Below are positions 17,998 through 26,556 of a DNA stretch of 64,000 nt, piece after piece. The DNA is taken from assembly GCA_903884005.1 (NCBI GenBank), contig CAISDA010000008.1:1-64000 (forward strand), in the 5' to 3' direction. The notes under the pieces were generated by a model that was not told the DNA's origin, made no database searches, and saw nothing but the letters and a program-made list of their open reading frames with translations. The stretch comes from an uncultured Ignavibacteriota bacterium (GTDB lineage Bacteria; Bacteroidota; Ignavibacteria; UBA10030; UBA8401). The number at the start of each line of letters is the position of its first letter. Positions within the stretch are counted from its first letter, which is position 1. A program made the translations under genes and the position numbers.

Positions 17998-20043
17998 ATG
18001 AAAACTATGATTCCATATGCCATTTATTTTCTCGCTGTCATTTCTTCCACAGCGGGCGCCCAGGATAAATACTGGATTTATTTTTCAGACAAGGGCGTGC
18101 AGCAGCGCGCCTTTGCGCCGAAATCGTACAGCACCGAGGGGGCCGCTCTCTCTCTCGGCATAGAGCCGCGGACGCTGAGCCGGCGCGCAAAAATTTTCGA
18201 CGCGCCTTCGGTCGATGCACTGGATCTTCCTGTTGCCGTTGAATACCTGGCTGCGCTTCGCGCACAGGGTATTGCGCCGGGAACGGAATCCCGGTGGCTC
18301 AATGCCGTATCCGCGCGCCTGACGGCGGACCAGCGCAGCAGTCTCCAAGACCTTCCCTTTGTGGCCCGCATCGAACGTGTGCGTGTGTACCATACCGATT
18401 CACTCACTGCCGGCGTGCAGCAGTCTCAGGCGCTTCAAAAAATACTCGCACCGTATGCCTCACGGCTCGATTACGGTGCATCGTACGATCAGGTGCAGCA
18501 GATCAATGTGCCCCGGCTTCATGACCTCAATATCACCGGACGCGGCGTCATTGTCGGCATGCTCGATGCCGGATACCGGTGGCGCACGCACGAAGCGCTC
18601 AGGAACACCAATGTGCTCGCCGAGTACGATTTTATACAGAACGATTCTGTCACATCCAACCAAACGGGAGATGGCAGTACGCAGGATCAGCACGGCACGA
18701 TGACGCTCTCCACGCTCGCCGGATACATGCCCGGGCAGCTCATTGGGCCCGCGTTCGGCGCCGCCTTCCTGCTCGGCAAAACGGAATATGTGCCCGCCGA
18801 ACTGAACATCGAAGAAGATCATTGGGTCGCAGGTATTGAATGGCTCGAACGCAGCGGCGCCGATGTCGTCTCCACCTCGCTCGGCTATAGCGAATTTGAC
18901 CCGGGACAGCACAGCTACACATATCAGGATATGAACGGACACACGGCGGTCACGACCAAAGCCGCCGTAATCGCTGCGCGCAAGGGAGTGCTCCTGTGCG
19001 TTGCAATGGGAAACGAAGGCGCTCTGCCATGGCATTTCCTGACCTCACCCGCCGATGCCGACAGCATCATTGCCGTCGGGGCAGTGTCCGGAACCGGCGT
19101 CGTCACGAGCTTCAGTTCGGTCGGCCCCACGAGCGATGGCAGAACAAAGCCCGATGTGTGCGCGCGCGGTTTGAATGATGTTGTCGCGACTCCTGTCACG
19201 AACGGCGCCAGCACCTATGTTTCGGTCAACGGAACATCCGTGTCCACGCCATTGGTCGCGGGTGCAGCAGCGCTGCTATTGTCTGCCCGTCCCGAATTGA
19301 CGCCGATGCAGGTGCGCGACGCGCTGCGCAACACGGCATCCAACACTGCATTGCCTGATAATTCGATCGGCTGGGGTATCATCGATGCCTATAAAGCGCT
19401 GCTATACAACGGACTCCTCATCAGCGCGTCGCTCGTTGTTTCCACCGGTGCCGACAGTGCTCGCACGATCGGCGCGACGATTATTGCATCCGCTCCGTTG
19501 GTGACAGGATCGCTCCAGTATCACTATTCGGTCGATGGCGCTGCTTCGTTCGTTTCAGGTGTGTTGCAATTGAGTGCACAGATCGATACGGCAACACACA
19601 GCGGCACGTACTCATTCGTCCTTCCCAAAAAGGCGACACAATTTTATATTACTGCACAGGACGAACACGGCGTTGTCCGCAGTCTTCCGTACAACGCGCC
19701 CGCAATGGTCTACGACTCGTTTGTGAAAGCCGTTGCCTCGCCGAAGTTGAAAGACAGTGTTCCGTCCGCGGCCATTCCGCTGAATTTTGCCCTTGACCAG
19801 AATTTTCCCAATCCATTTAATGGACGCACCACTATTCGATTCGCACTGGCGCATGCCGGGCGTGTCTCACTGACCGTCTACGACATCCTTGGGCGCGTCG
19901 CGGCCGTGCTCGCGAATGAAGAGAAAGACCCGGGCTCCTATACTGTTTCGTGGAATGCCTCGGCCGTTTCAAGCGGCATATATTTCTACGCGCTGCGCAC
20001 GGCGGAATTCAGCATGATAAAAAAAATGGTTCTTCTGAAATAA
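17998..20043 (+). CDS. S8 subtilisin-like serine peptidase with T9SS sorting domain
   Basis: A 681-residue exported protease. After a signal peptide (MIPYAIYFLAVISSTAGA) and a ~150-residue propeptide-like region, the peptidase domain has the triad: Asp in IVGMLDAGYRW, His in DQHGTMTLSTLAG and Ser in NGTSVSTPLVAGAAALL. The oxyanion Asn is in AMGNEGALPW. The last ~85 residues (FALDQNFPNPFNGRTTIRF, then YDILGRV and SGIYFYAL) are a type A Por secretion/sorting signal, which is removed on export by the type IX system. It should end up secreted or on the cell surface, degrading external protein. No T9SS machinery genes lie in this window. Confidence 0.93.
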   Translation: MKTMIPYAIYFLAVISSTAGAQDKYWIYFSDKGVQQRAFAPKSYSTEGAALSLGIEPRTLSRRAKIFDAPSVDALDLPVAVEYLAALRAQGIAPGTESRWLNAVSARLTADQRSSLQDLPFVARIERVRVYHTDSLTAGVQQSQALQKILAPYASRLDYGASYDQVQQINVPRLHDLNITGRGVIVGMLDAGYRWRTHEALRNTNVLAEYDFIQNDSVTSNQTGDGSTQDQHGTMTLSTLAGYMPGQLIGPAFGAAFLLGKTEYVPAELNIEEDHWVAGIEWLERSGADVVSTSLGYSEFDPGQHSYTYQDMNGHTAVTTKAAVIAARKGVLLCVAMGNEGALPWHFLTSPADADSIIAVGAVSGTGVVTSFSSVGPTSDGRTKPDVCARGLNDVVATPVTNGASTYVSVNGTSVSTPLVAGAAALLLSARPELTPMQVRDALRNTASNTALPDNSIGWGIIDAYKALLYNGLLISASLVVSTGADSARTIGATIIASAPLVTGSLQYHYSVDGAASFVSGVLQLSAQIDTATHSGTYSFVLPKKATQFYITAQDEHGVVRSLPYNAPAMVYDSFVKAVASPKLKDSVPSAAIPLNFALDQNFPNPFNGRTTIRFALAHAGRVSLTVYDILGRVAAVLANEEKDPGSYTVSWNASAVSSGIYFYALRTAEFSMIKKMVLLK

Positions 20044-20131
20044 GGACATTCGAACGCGGCCGGCATGCAGATGCTTCGCCTGCGGCGCACCTTCTTTTGA
20101 GAGTAACTCGCCGCCGTTTCATCGGTGCGCA

Positions 20132-20260
20132 TGTAGCGTGCATGAACCGGCGTTCACCACGCCGGATGAAATTTGCGATTTTACGCTAATTTGGGCACGT
20201 GTAATTCTATTTTCATAGCAGGGCGAGATGTTATCTCGCCCGCTCGAGCGAAGCGGTGCA
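20132..20260. repeat. Modular hairpin repeat, copy B
   Basis: Starts TGTAGCGTGCATGAA. The first hairpin is CCGGCGT-TCACC-ACGCCGG (20147-20165), with other bases but perfect pairing compared with copies A, C and G. The core hairpin is GGGCGAGAT at 20221-20229, loop GTT, ATCTCGCCC at 20233-20241. It has the same GCTCGAGCGAAGCGGTGCA tail as copy A. The middle spacer differs and contains TTTTCATAGCA. Confidence 0.85.
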
Positions 20261-20296
20261 AGTTTCTGTGAGTAACGAGGGAACGTCTATGTTCTC

Positions 20297-22495
20297 TTGC
20301 GACAGAACGGTATTCCATTCATCAATTTTTCTCTTGTGACATTCACTTCACACGTACACTGGTTCCTGCTTCTGCTGCTGGCCTTCGGCGCGATCGGATT
20401 TTCATTCTGGGTCTATCGTTCTACGATACCGCCGGTCTCACGCGGAAAAAAAATTATCCTTGCGTCGCTCCGCAGCATCACGCTTGTGCTCCTGGTGCTG
20501 CTGATCGCTGAACCGATGCTGCGCCTCTCTCGCACGTTTCACCGTCAGCCGGTGCTGGCATTGATTGCCGATAATTCTCTCAGCATGACGCTCACCGACG
20601 GCTCCGGAAACAGGGAACAGCAGCTGCGTGCGATCTTCTCGGATGCGGCATGGGATAACATTTCGTCCGACTGCGTCGTGAAGCGGTTTTCCATTGCACC
20701 CCGTTTCGGGCGCGCCGTGCCCGAGTCTCTCGTCCTTAAGGGAGCGTCGACGGACCTCTCGTCCCCGCTTGCCTCACTGCTCGAGAAGGAATCGGAATCT
20801 CTCCGTGCCGTGATTTTGCTGAGCGACGGCAATTACAACATCGGCGCCAATCCGCTCTCTCTGGCCGAACGGTTTCCTGTTCCGGTCTTCACTGTCGGCA
20901 TCGGCGATTCGACGGAACAAAAAGATGTTGTCGTGTCGAAACTCACTGGGAATTCCATCGCCTACGTCGGATCGTCCGTGCCAATCGATGCGGTGCTGAA
21001 AATATCGGGCTCGACGGGCGCTTCGGTGAGCGTGCTCCTGCTTGACGACGGCCGGCCGATCGCCCGGCACACCGTCGCCGTCTCTTCGTCGCCAGAAGCG
21101 GCAGACTATCCCGTCCATTTTGTTTACGAGCCGAAAACGGATGGCATACGAAAATTGACGGCCCGCGCGCTCCCGCTGCCCGGGGAAGTAACGGAAAAAA
21201 ATAACAGCCGTTCCTTTACGATGAAAGTGTTAAAAAGCAAAATGCGCATCGTCGCGATAGCGGGCGCGCCGGGCCCCGATGCCGCGGCCGTGATGCAGAC
21301 GCTGCAAGGCGATAAAAACTGCGAACCGGCGCTCTTCTATCAAACAGCGAACGGACAGCTCCGCGCCGAACGAACCGCTGCGTCCCTTGCCGCCGCCGTG
21401 GCCGCCGCAGACTGCATCGTGCTGGTCGGCTTTCCCTCGCAACAGACGACGGCAGAAAACATGCAGGCGGTTCTTGCTGCAATACGTTCGAAAGACCTGC
21501 CGCTGCTCTTCATTTCCGGCAGGACGATCGATCTCCAAAAATTGAAGCTGCTCGAACCGGTGCTCCCGTTTACCGTCACCGGCACACGGATCGATGAACA
21601 ACTGGTGACGGCCGCCATTCCAGCCGACCGGCAATCCGCAATGCTCATCAATCAGGGAGAATCCGCTTCGGCATGGGAAAAACTTCCCCCGATCTATGCG
21701 TCCCTCGGCGTGTTCAAGGCGAAGCCTGAAGCGACCGTGCTGGCAACAATGAAAATGCAGGGGGTGACGCTGACCATGCCTCTCATTGTGACCCGAACCG
21801 TGGGAGCTCAAAAATCATTCGCAGTGCTTGGCTACGGCATCGAGCGATGGAAATTACTCGCAGCCGCCGGCACTGAAACAGCCTCGTTCTTCACGTCGTG
21901 GTTCACGGCTGCCGCCCGTTGGCTCTCCACGCGCGAGGAAGACAAACGGCTCCGCGTTGAACCAGAACAGGAAATTTTTTCGCAGGGCGAACCCGCCGCA
22001 TTCTACGCTCAGGCATATAACGAAACAAATGATCCGCTCGATAACGCCTCGCTCCGCATGGAAGCGGTCGAACAGACATCTCAACAAAAATATGAAACGG
22101 TCCTGTCGGGTATCGGGTCGGGACGGTATGAAGGGGCGTTCACGAACCTTGCCGAAGGGGAATACGGCTATACCGCCGCCGCATCTGTCAATGGCCGGTC
22201 GTTCGGCAGCGTGCACGGTCGTTTTTCCGTGGGCGAACAATCTTGTGAGTTTACCGATACGAAAATGAACAGCACACTCATGCGCCAGATCGCGTCGCTC
22301 TCGGGCGGACAATTCGCCGGCGCTCCGGACTATCGCCGCATCATCGATCATGTGAAACAACGCGCGCTCCTGAAACCCGAAGAGCTTCCCGTCGTCAGCG
22401 AGATCGATATGTGGAGCCTGCCGCTGCTCTTTGCGGTCATTCTTGCCTGCGCAGGATGCGAGTGGTTTCTGCGCAAACGAAGCGGTATGGTGTGA
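20297..22495 (+). CDS. VWA-domain membrane protein of unknown function
   Basis: A ~732-residue inner-membrane protein. Two N-terminal helices (WFLLLLLAFGAIGFSFWVY and ILASLRSITLVLLVLLIAE) precede a von Willebrand A-like domain whose metal-binding motif is LIADNSLSMT (D-x-S-x-S). A second region, about residues 315-420, resembles a glutamine-amidotransferase-like fold, and a last helix is near 707-725. This architecture is common in FCB and planctomycete genomes near BatA-like genes; its role is unknown. The start is unclear: TTG at 20297 or GTG at 20336 are in frame. The best ribosome site (CGAGGGA) points to an ATG at 20289 in another frame that stops after 16 codons, so a sequence error at the 5' end is possible. 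Confidence 0.75.
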   Translation: MRQNGIPFINFSLVTFTSHVHWFLLLLLAFGAIGFSFWVYRSTIPPVSRGKKIILASLRSITLVLLVLLIAEPMLRLSRTFHRQPVLALIADNSLSMTLTDGSGNREQQLRAIFSDAAWDNISSDCVVKRFSIAPRFGRAVPESLVLKGASTDLSSPLASLLEKESESLRAVILLSDGNYNIGANPLSLAERFPVPVFTVGIGDSTEQKDVVVSKLTGNSIAYVGSSVPIDAVLKISGSTGASVSVLLLDDGRPIARHTVAVSSSPEAADYPVHFVYEPKTDGIRKLTARALPLPGEVTEKNNSRSFTMKVLKSKMRIVAIAGAPGPDAAAVMQTLQGDKNCEPALFYQTANGQLRAERTAASLAAAVAAADCIVLVGFPSQQTTAENMQAVLAAIRSKDLPLLFISGRTIDLQKLKLLEPVLPFTVTGTRIDEQLVTAAIPADRQSAMLINQGESASAWEKLPPIYASLGVFKAKPEATVLATMKMQGVTLTMPLIVTRTVGAQKSFAVLGYGIERWKLLAAAGTETASFFTSWFTAAARWLSTREEDKRLRVEPEQEIFSQGEPAAFYAQAYNETNDPLDNASLRMEAVEQTSQQKYETVLSGIGSGRYEGAFTNLAEGEYGYTAAASVNGRSFGSVHGRFSVGEQSCEFTDTKMNSTLMRQIASLSGGQFAGAPDYRRIIDHVKQRALLKPEELPVVSEIDMWSLPLLFAVILACAGCEWFLRKRSGMV

Positions 22496-22500
22496 TTGTG

Positions 22501-22529
22501 TTGTAATTCAACGGGCAAAATCCTATATT
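22501..22529 (+). promoter_or_regulatory. Candidate promoter of the TPR-DUF4292-EnvC operon
   Basis: TTGTAA (22501-22506), 17 bases, TATATT (22524-22529), starting just after the VWA gene stop. It gives a leader of about 70 bases. Confidence 0.55.
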
Positions 22530-22544
22530 TTAATCATACAGAGG

Positions 22545-22590
22545 AGTCCGCCGTGACGGCGGACTTCAGCATTGTACGGCTGTTCCGTAC
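22545..22590 (+). repeat. Twin hairpins in the TPR leader, related to the modular repeat
   Basis: Hairpin 1 has arms AGTCCGCCG (22545-22553) and CGGCGGACT (22557-22565) with loop TGA. Hairpin 2 has arms GTACGG (22574-22579) and CCGTAC (22585-22590). CAGCATTGTA between them matches the spacer just before the core hairpin of copies A and G. This looks like a diverged copy with different palindromes. No T-run follows, so it is not a normal terminator. Confidence 0.45.
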
Positions 22591-22606
22591 AGACTACCAT
22601 CGATCT

Positions 22607-24349
22607 ATGAAAACTTTTGCGAACATAGTTTTACATTCCGTGCTTGCGCTCGGTGTCGCTGTGTATGCCGGTTGCGGTTCATCGTCCAAGACTGTCGTTC
22701 ATGAAGAGCCTGTGAAGATCCAGGCCTCAACTTTGGAACGCGCCATCGCGGACAGGAACAAAGATCTTGCGCTGACGCATTTCATCGACGGCTCGATGCA
22801 GGAGTCGAAAGGGGATTTCGCCCAGGCGATCCTTGAATATCAGGATGCGCTTCGGTTCGACAACGATCCCGCCATATTCTATGCATTGGCGAAGAATTAT
22901 TCGATGCTGCGAAAGCACGACCTTGCGGCCGAAAACGGCCTGGTAGCAGTGCGGATTGATTCGACGAATGTTACCTATCGCGAAACACTTGCGGGAATTT
23001 ACATTAACGCCGGCAGACTGGATGATGCGGCGGTGCAATTCAGCCGGATCCTCGCGATCGATTCGAACCACACTGCAAGCATGTACGCGCTGGCGCAGCT
23101 CGCCGAGCACAAGAACCCCTCGCAGGCGCTCGAATTGTACGATCGCTTGCTTTCCCGCAACGGCCCCTCGTGGGAAATACTGCTCCGTGTGGGCGAATTA
23201 AGCGCGGGCTTCCAGCGCTTCGACAAGGCAATAGATGCGTTTCAGCGGCTGCTGAAACTCGATCCTGACAATGCGGCACTCCAACGGAGCATCGCTGAAT
23301 TGTATTTCAATGCGGGTAAATATGATTCGGCCCGCGTCCTCTACGGCGAACTGTCGCGCAACAATCCGAATGACGTCGAGCTCCACGGCGCCCTGGCCGA
23401 GGTCTACATCCATCAGGGATCGTGGAACAAGGCGGAAAAAGAATTCGACACCATTCTGGCCGCAGACTCGGTCTCGGCCGACACACGGTTCAAGATCGCT
23501 TCTGCATACTACCTCCAGACGCAAAAAGATTCGTCGCTGCTGCCCGTGACCATCGGCCAATTCAAAATGTTCCTCGATCGGTATCCGGCGGATTGGCGCC
23601 CGATGCTCTATCTCGGCGTTCTCAACCGGCAGGTGAAAGCGTATCCGAGCGCTCAAGGCTATTTGGACCAGGCGGTCAAAAGCGCGAGCTGGAATGTGGA
23701 GGCCTGGTGGCAGCTGGGGTGGTGTTACTTTGAACAGGAAAAAATATCAGACGCTATTGCGACCATGGAGCGCGCTCAACAACTGCTGCCGAAGGAGTTC
23801 CGCGTCCATCTGCTGCTCGGCATCGCCTACAGCCGGGCGCTGCGGCATGTGGACGCCGTTGTTGCGCTTGAACGGGCGGTCGAACTCGAACCGAATGACG
23901 TCAACGCGCTCTCATCGCTCGGGCTCGCCTACGATGCGATGAAAAATTTTCAGAAATCCGACAGCACGTACGAACGCGCGCTGAAGATCGATCCGCATTA
24001 TTCGCTCGTGCTCAACAATTACGCATACAGCCTTTCGGAACGAGGGGTCAGGCTCGATCGCGCGATGTTCATGTCCAAAGAAGCGGTCGCAAAAGATTCG
24101 CTCAATTCGTCGTACCTCGACACCTACGGATGGATCCTCTATAAACTCGGTGAGTACGCCGGAGCGGAACAGTACATCCGGAAGGCCATCACCGCCGGCG
24201 ACACGACCGCCACTGTGCTCGAACATCTGGGCGATGTATACGCAAAATTGAACCGGATGGAGTCTGCAGTCATGTATTGGAAAAAGGCATTGGAATTGGA
24301 CGGCACGAATACATCGCTGAAAAAAAAGATCGAACAGGGTGTGCTATGA
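22607..24349 (+). CDS. TPR-repeat outer-membrane lipoprotein
   Basis: A 580-residue lipoprotein: signal peptide ending in the lipobox VYAGC, then about a dozen tetratricopeptide repeats covering nearly the whole mature chain (e.g. KAIDAFQRLLKLDPDNAALQ, AVVALERAVELEPNDVNALS). It is a periplasmic protein-interaction scaffold. The gene overlaps the DUF4292 gene by ATGA, so translation is coupled. The same TPR-DUF4292-peptidase M23 order occurs in other FCB genomes, to my knowledge, which suggests one envelope pathway. The longer in-frame start at 22496 is rejected because it would bury the signal peptide. Confidence 0.9.
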   Translation: MKTFANIVLHSVLALGVAVYAGCGSSSKTVVHEEPVKIQASTLERAIADRNKDLALTHFIDGSMQESKGDFAQAILEYQDALRFDNDPAIFYALAKNYSMLRKHDLAAENGLVAVRIDSTNVTYRETLAGIYINAGRLDDAAVQFSRILAIDSNHTASMYALAQLAEHKNPSQALELYDRLLSRNGPSWEILLRVGELSAGFQRFDKAIDAFQRLLKLDPDNAALQRSIAELYFNAGKYDSARVLYGELSRNNPNDVELHGALAEVYIHQGSWNKAEKEFDTILAADSVSADTRFKIASAYYLQTQKDSSLLPVTIGQFKMFLDRYPADWRPMLYLGVLNRQVKAYPSAQGYLDQAVKSASWNVEAWWQLGWCYFEQEKISDAIATMERAQQLLPKEFRVHLLLGIAYSRALRHVDAVVALERAVELEPNDVNALSSLGLAYDAMKNFQKSDSTYERALKIDPHYSLVLNNYAYSLSERGVRLDRAMFMSKEAVAKDSLNSSYLDTYGWILYKLGEYAGAEQYIRKAITAGDTTATVLEHLGDVYAKLNRMESAVMYWKKALELDGTNTSLKKKIEQGVL

Positions 24350-25119
24350 GGCTGCCCCGCGCCGTTGTACACATGTTGTGCGCCGCCGTGCTCTTGTTCG
24401 GGGGATGCTCGCTCGTCCGGGAGACCGCGGTGACAATGGACTCCTCGGCCGCCGGCGTTGTCGTGCGTGTCAATGCACGCGTCGGAACGGTCAACACGAT
24501 GCACGCGTCGGGCACGCTTGCCATCGAATCGCCGACCATGTCGAATACTGCGTCATTCCTGCTCAATGTGCGCCGCCCGGACTCGGCGAAGATCATCATA
24601 CGCGGCCCGTTCGGGATCCGCGTGGGCGAGGCGCTGTTTACCGGATCGAGATTCACGTTCTACAATGCGCTCACGAATGAAGTCGTCCGCGGCGACGTCC
24701 TCGAAGATGGCATGCCCGGAATAATGGATCTCCATATCAAGCCTGTCGATATCTACAACACGTTCAGCGGCACACGGGCGTTCGCCGCCGGTGAGACCGT
24801 TCCCGATTCTTTCATGGTCAGTGAAAAAAAATACGTGCTGGTGTTCCTCCACGGCGCTGAACGCACCAGGTATGTCGTCGACCCCGAATCCTTCACGATC
24901 GTGTCTGTGCAACAGATTTCCTCCGGGGGCGGCATCAGCCTCGAAGAGGAATATGCATTTTCGAAGCGGAGCGACGGCATCTTCGAACCGGAAACGGTCC
25001 GCATTCTTCGCGACGATTCCGCAGTGCTGCTGTCATACGAACGCGTGACGCGGAATACTGCGCTCGATCCGTTCACAATCGAAATTCCTGACGATGCGCG
25101 CTGGCGCAGTAACCGCTGA
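24346..25119 (+). CDS. DUF4292 outer-membrane lipoprotein
   Basis: A 257-residue lipoprotein with lipobox LLFGGC. The body matches DUF4292: SFLLNVRRPDSAKIIIRGPF and EALFTGSRFTFYNALTNEV near the middle, then beta-rich sequence to the end. The fold is expected to resemble LolA/LolB-like lipoprotein carriers, and a LolB-like role has been suggested for such families, but this is inference. It overlaps the TPR gene by 4 bases at its start and shares one base with the EnvC-like gene at its end (TGATG). Confidence 0.85.
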   Translation: MRLPRAVVHMLCAAVLLFGGCSLVRETAVTMDSSAAGVVVRVNARVGTVNTMHASGTLAIESPTMSNTASFLLNVRRPDSAKIIIRGPFGIRVGEALFTGSRFTFYNALTNEVVRGDVLEDGMPGIMDLHIKPVDIYNTFSGTRAFAAGETVPDSFMVSEKKYVLVFLHGAERTRYVVDPESFTIVSVQQISSGGGISLEEEYAFSKRSDGIFEPETVRILRDDSAVLLSYERVTRNTALDPFTIEIPDDARWRSNR

Positions 25120-26528
25120 TGCGGCCGGCCATGATGCGCCGATGCCGTCTCTCGTTCATGCCGCTGGTGTGCCTTGTGCTGCTGCTGCTCGCCGTTGTTG
25201 CCGAATGCGGGCGGGCATCCGATGCCGATATCAAAAAGAAAGAAAAGGCGCTCCAGAAACTCCGGTCCGAGATCGAGGCATTCGAAACACGCATCCGCGA
25301 TAGCGAACGGAAAGAGAAGGTCACGCTCGAACGCCTCGACGATATGGAGCATCAGGTGCTGCTTCTGCAAACGCTCCTGCAACAACTGCAGCACGAAACC
25401 ACGCGCCTTCGCACCGACATCGATACGACACAGAGCACCATCGCATTTTTTGAGGCCCAACTGTCCTATCTGCAGACGCATTACGCCCGCTATGTTGCGT
25501 CGGTGTACAAATACGGACGCGTCAGGGATTTTGAGACGCTCCTCTCGTCGAAGTCGATCAATCAACTCTATATCCGGCTTGAGTATCTGAAATATTTCAC
25601 GCAGCAGCGCAAGCACGACGTCGATCAGATCAGAGAAAAGAAAAAATTGCTGGAAGGACAGCGCTCGGCCCTTGAAGAAAAATTGCTCACCGAACGCGAA
25701 CTGCTGGACGAAAAGAAGACCGAGGGGCGGACCCTGCTCGCGAAAAAAGAAGCGCGCACGCGTGTGCTGAAAGATATACGGAAAGACAAAAACATTTATA
25801 AAAAGGAACTGACCCGCAAATCGGAGGCGGCCGAACAGCTCGGGAACCTGATCACGGAATTGATCGAGAAGGACCGGATCCGCAAAGAACGCGACGCGCA
25901 GCGCGAGCGCGAGCGGAAGGCGAGGGCGGCGGCCGAGCGCGAAGCAAAACGCCAGCGCGAAGAGGCGGCGCTCCGCGAACGGCAGCAGGAATTGGAACGG
26001 CTCCGCAAAACCAACCAGGCGGAAAAGATCAGGCAGAAGGAACGTGAGATCGAACAGGGGAAACAATCGATCGAGCGAGAGCAAACGCTGGAATCGCTGC
26101 CGAGCGAACCCGAAGCGAAACCGTTTTTTGCGCTCCGGGGCAATTTGATGTGGCCCATCTCCAAGGGAACGGTAGTGGCCCAATTCGGCGAACAGGTCCA
26201 CCCGGTGCTCAAAACGATCACACAAAATACCGGTATCGACATTGCGGTGCCCAACGGCACTCCCATCAAGACTGTCGCCGCCGGCGACGTCGCCCTCATC
26301 CATTGGCTGCCGTCATACGGCAACCTGATCATCATCAATCACAATAACGGGTATAGAACGGTCTACACGCATCTTTCGGATATCACCGTGACGGCGGGAC
26401 AGGAACTCGCCGCCGGTGACGTCATCGGCAGAAGCGGCGACTCCGTGTCGGGGAGCATTCTTCATTTCGAGATATGGAAGGATAAAACGAAACAGAACCC
26501 TGAAGCCTGGCTCACTCGCCGGAAATAA
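25119..26528 (+). CDS. EnvC-like murein hydrolase activator (coiled coil plus degenerate LytM)
   Basis: A 469-residue exported protein. After a signal peptide (to about residue 33) comes a ~300-residue highly charged coiled coil (KKKEKALQKLRSEIEAFETR; RERERKARAAAEREAKRQ). The C-terminal LytM/M23 domain starts near residue 350 (GNLMWPISKGTVVAQFGEQV). The zinc ligands are not all kept: the usual H-x-GID reads QNTGIDIAV, and the H-x-H motif reads ILHFEIW. Like E. coli EnvC, it therefore probably activates an amidase and does not cut peptidoglycan itself. That would link the operon to daughter-cell separation or wall remodelling. Confidence 0.88.
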   Translation: MRPAMMRRCRLSFMPLVCLVLLLLAVVAECGRASDADIKKKEKALQKLRSEIEAFETRIRDSERKEKVTLERLDDMEHQVLLLQTLLQQLQHETTRLRTDIDTTQSTIAFFEAQLSYLQTHYARYVASVYKYGRVRDFETLLSSKSINQLYIRLEYLKYFTQQRKHDVDQIREKKKLLEGQRSALEEKLLTERELLDEKKTEGRTLLAKKEARTRVLKDIRKDKNIYKKELTRKSEAAEQLGNLITELIEKDRIRKERDAQRERERKARAAAEREAKRQREEAALRERQQELERLRKTNQAEKIRQKEREIEQGKQSIEREQTLESLPSEPEAKPFFALRGNLMWPISKGTVVAQFGEQVHPVLKTITQNTGIDIAVPNGTPIKTVAAGDVALIHWLPSYGNLIIINHNNGYRTVYTHLSDITVTAGQELAAGDVIGRSGDSVSGSILHFEIWKDKTKQNPEAWLTRRK

Positions 26529-26556
26529 TGCCGCAACCGCGCGCGCGACGCTCCGG

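Noticed and set aside
24753-26303. A 516-codon open frame on the minus strand opposite the EnvC-like gene
   Set aside because: Its product is Arg/Leu/Phe-rich without domain pattern and mirrors the codon structure of the real coiled-coil gene on the other strand.
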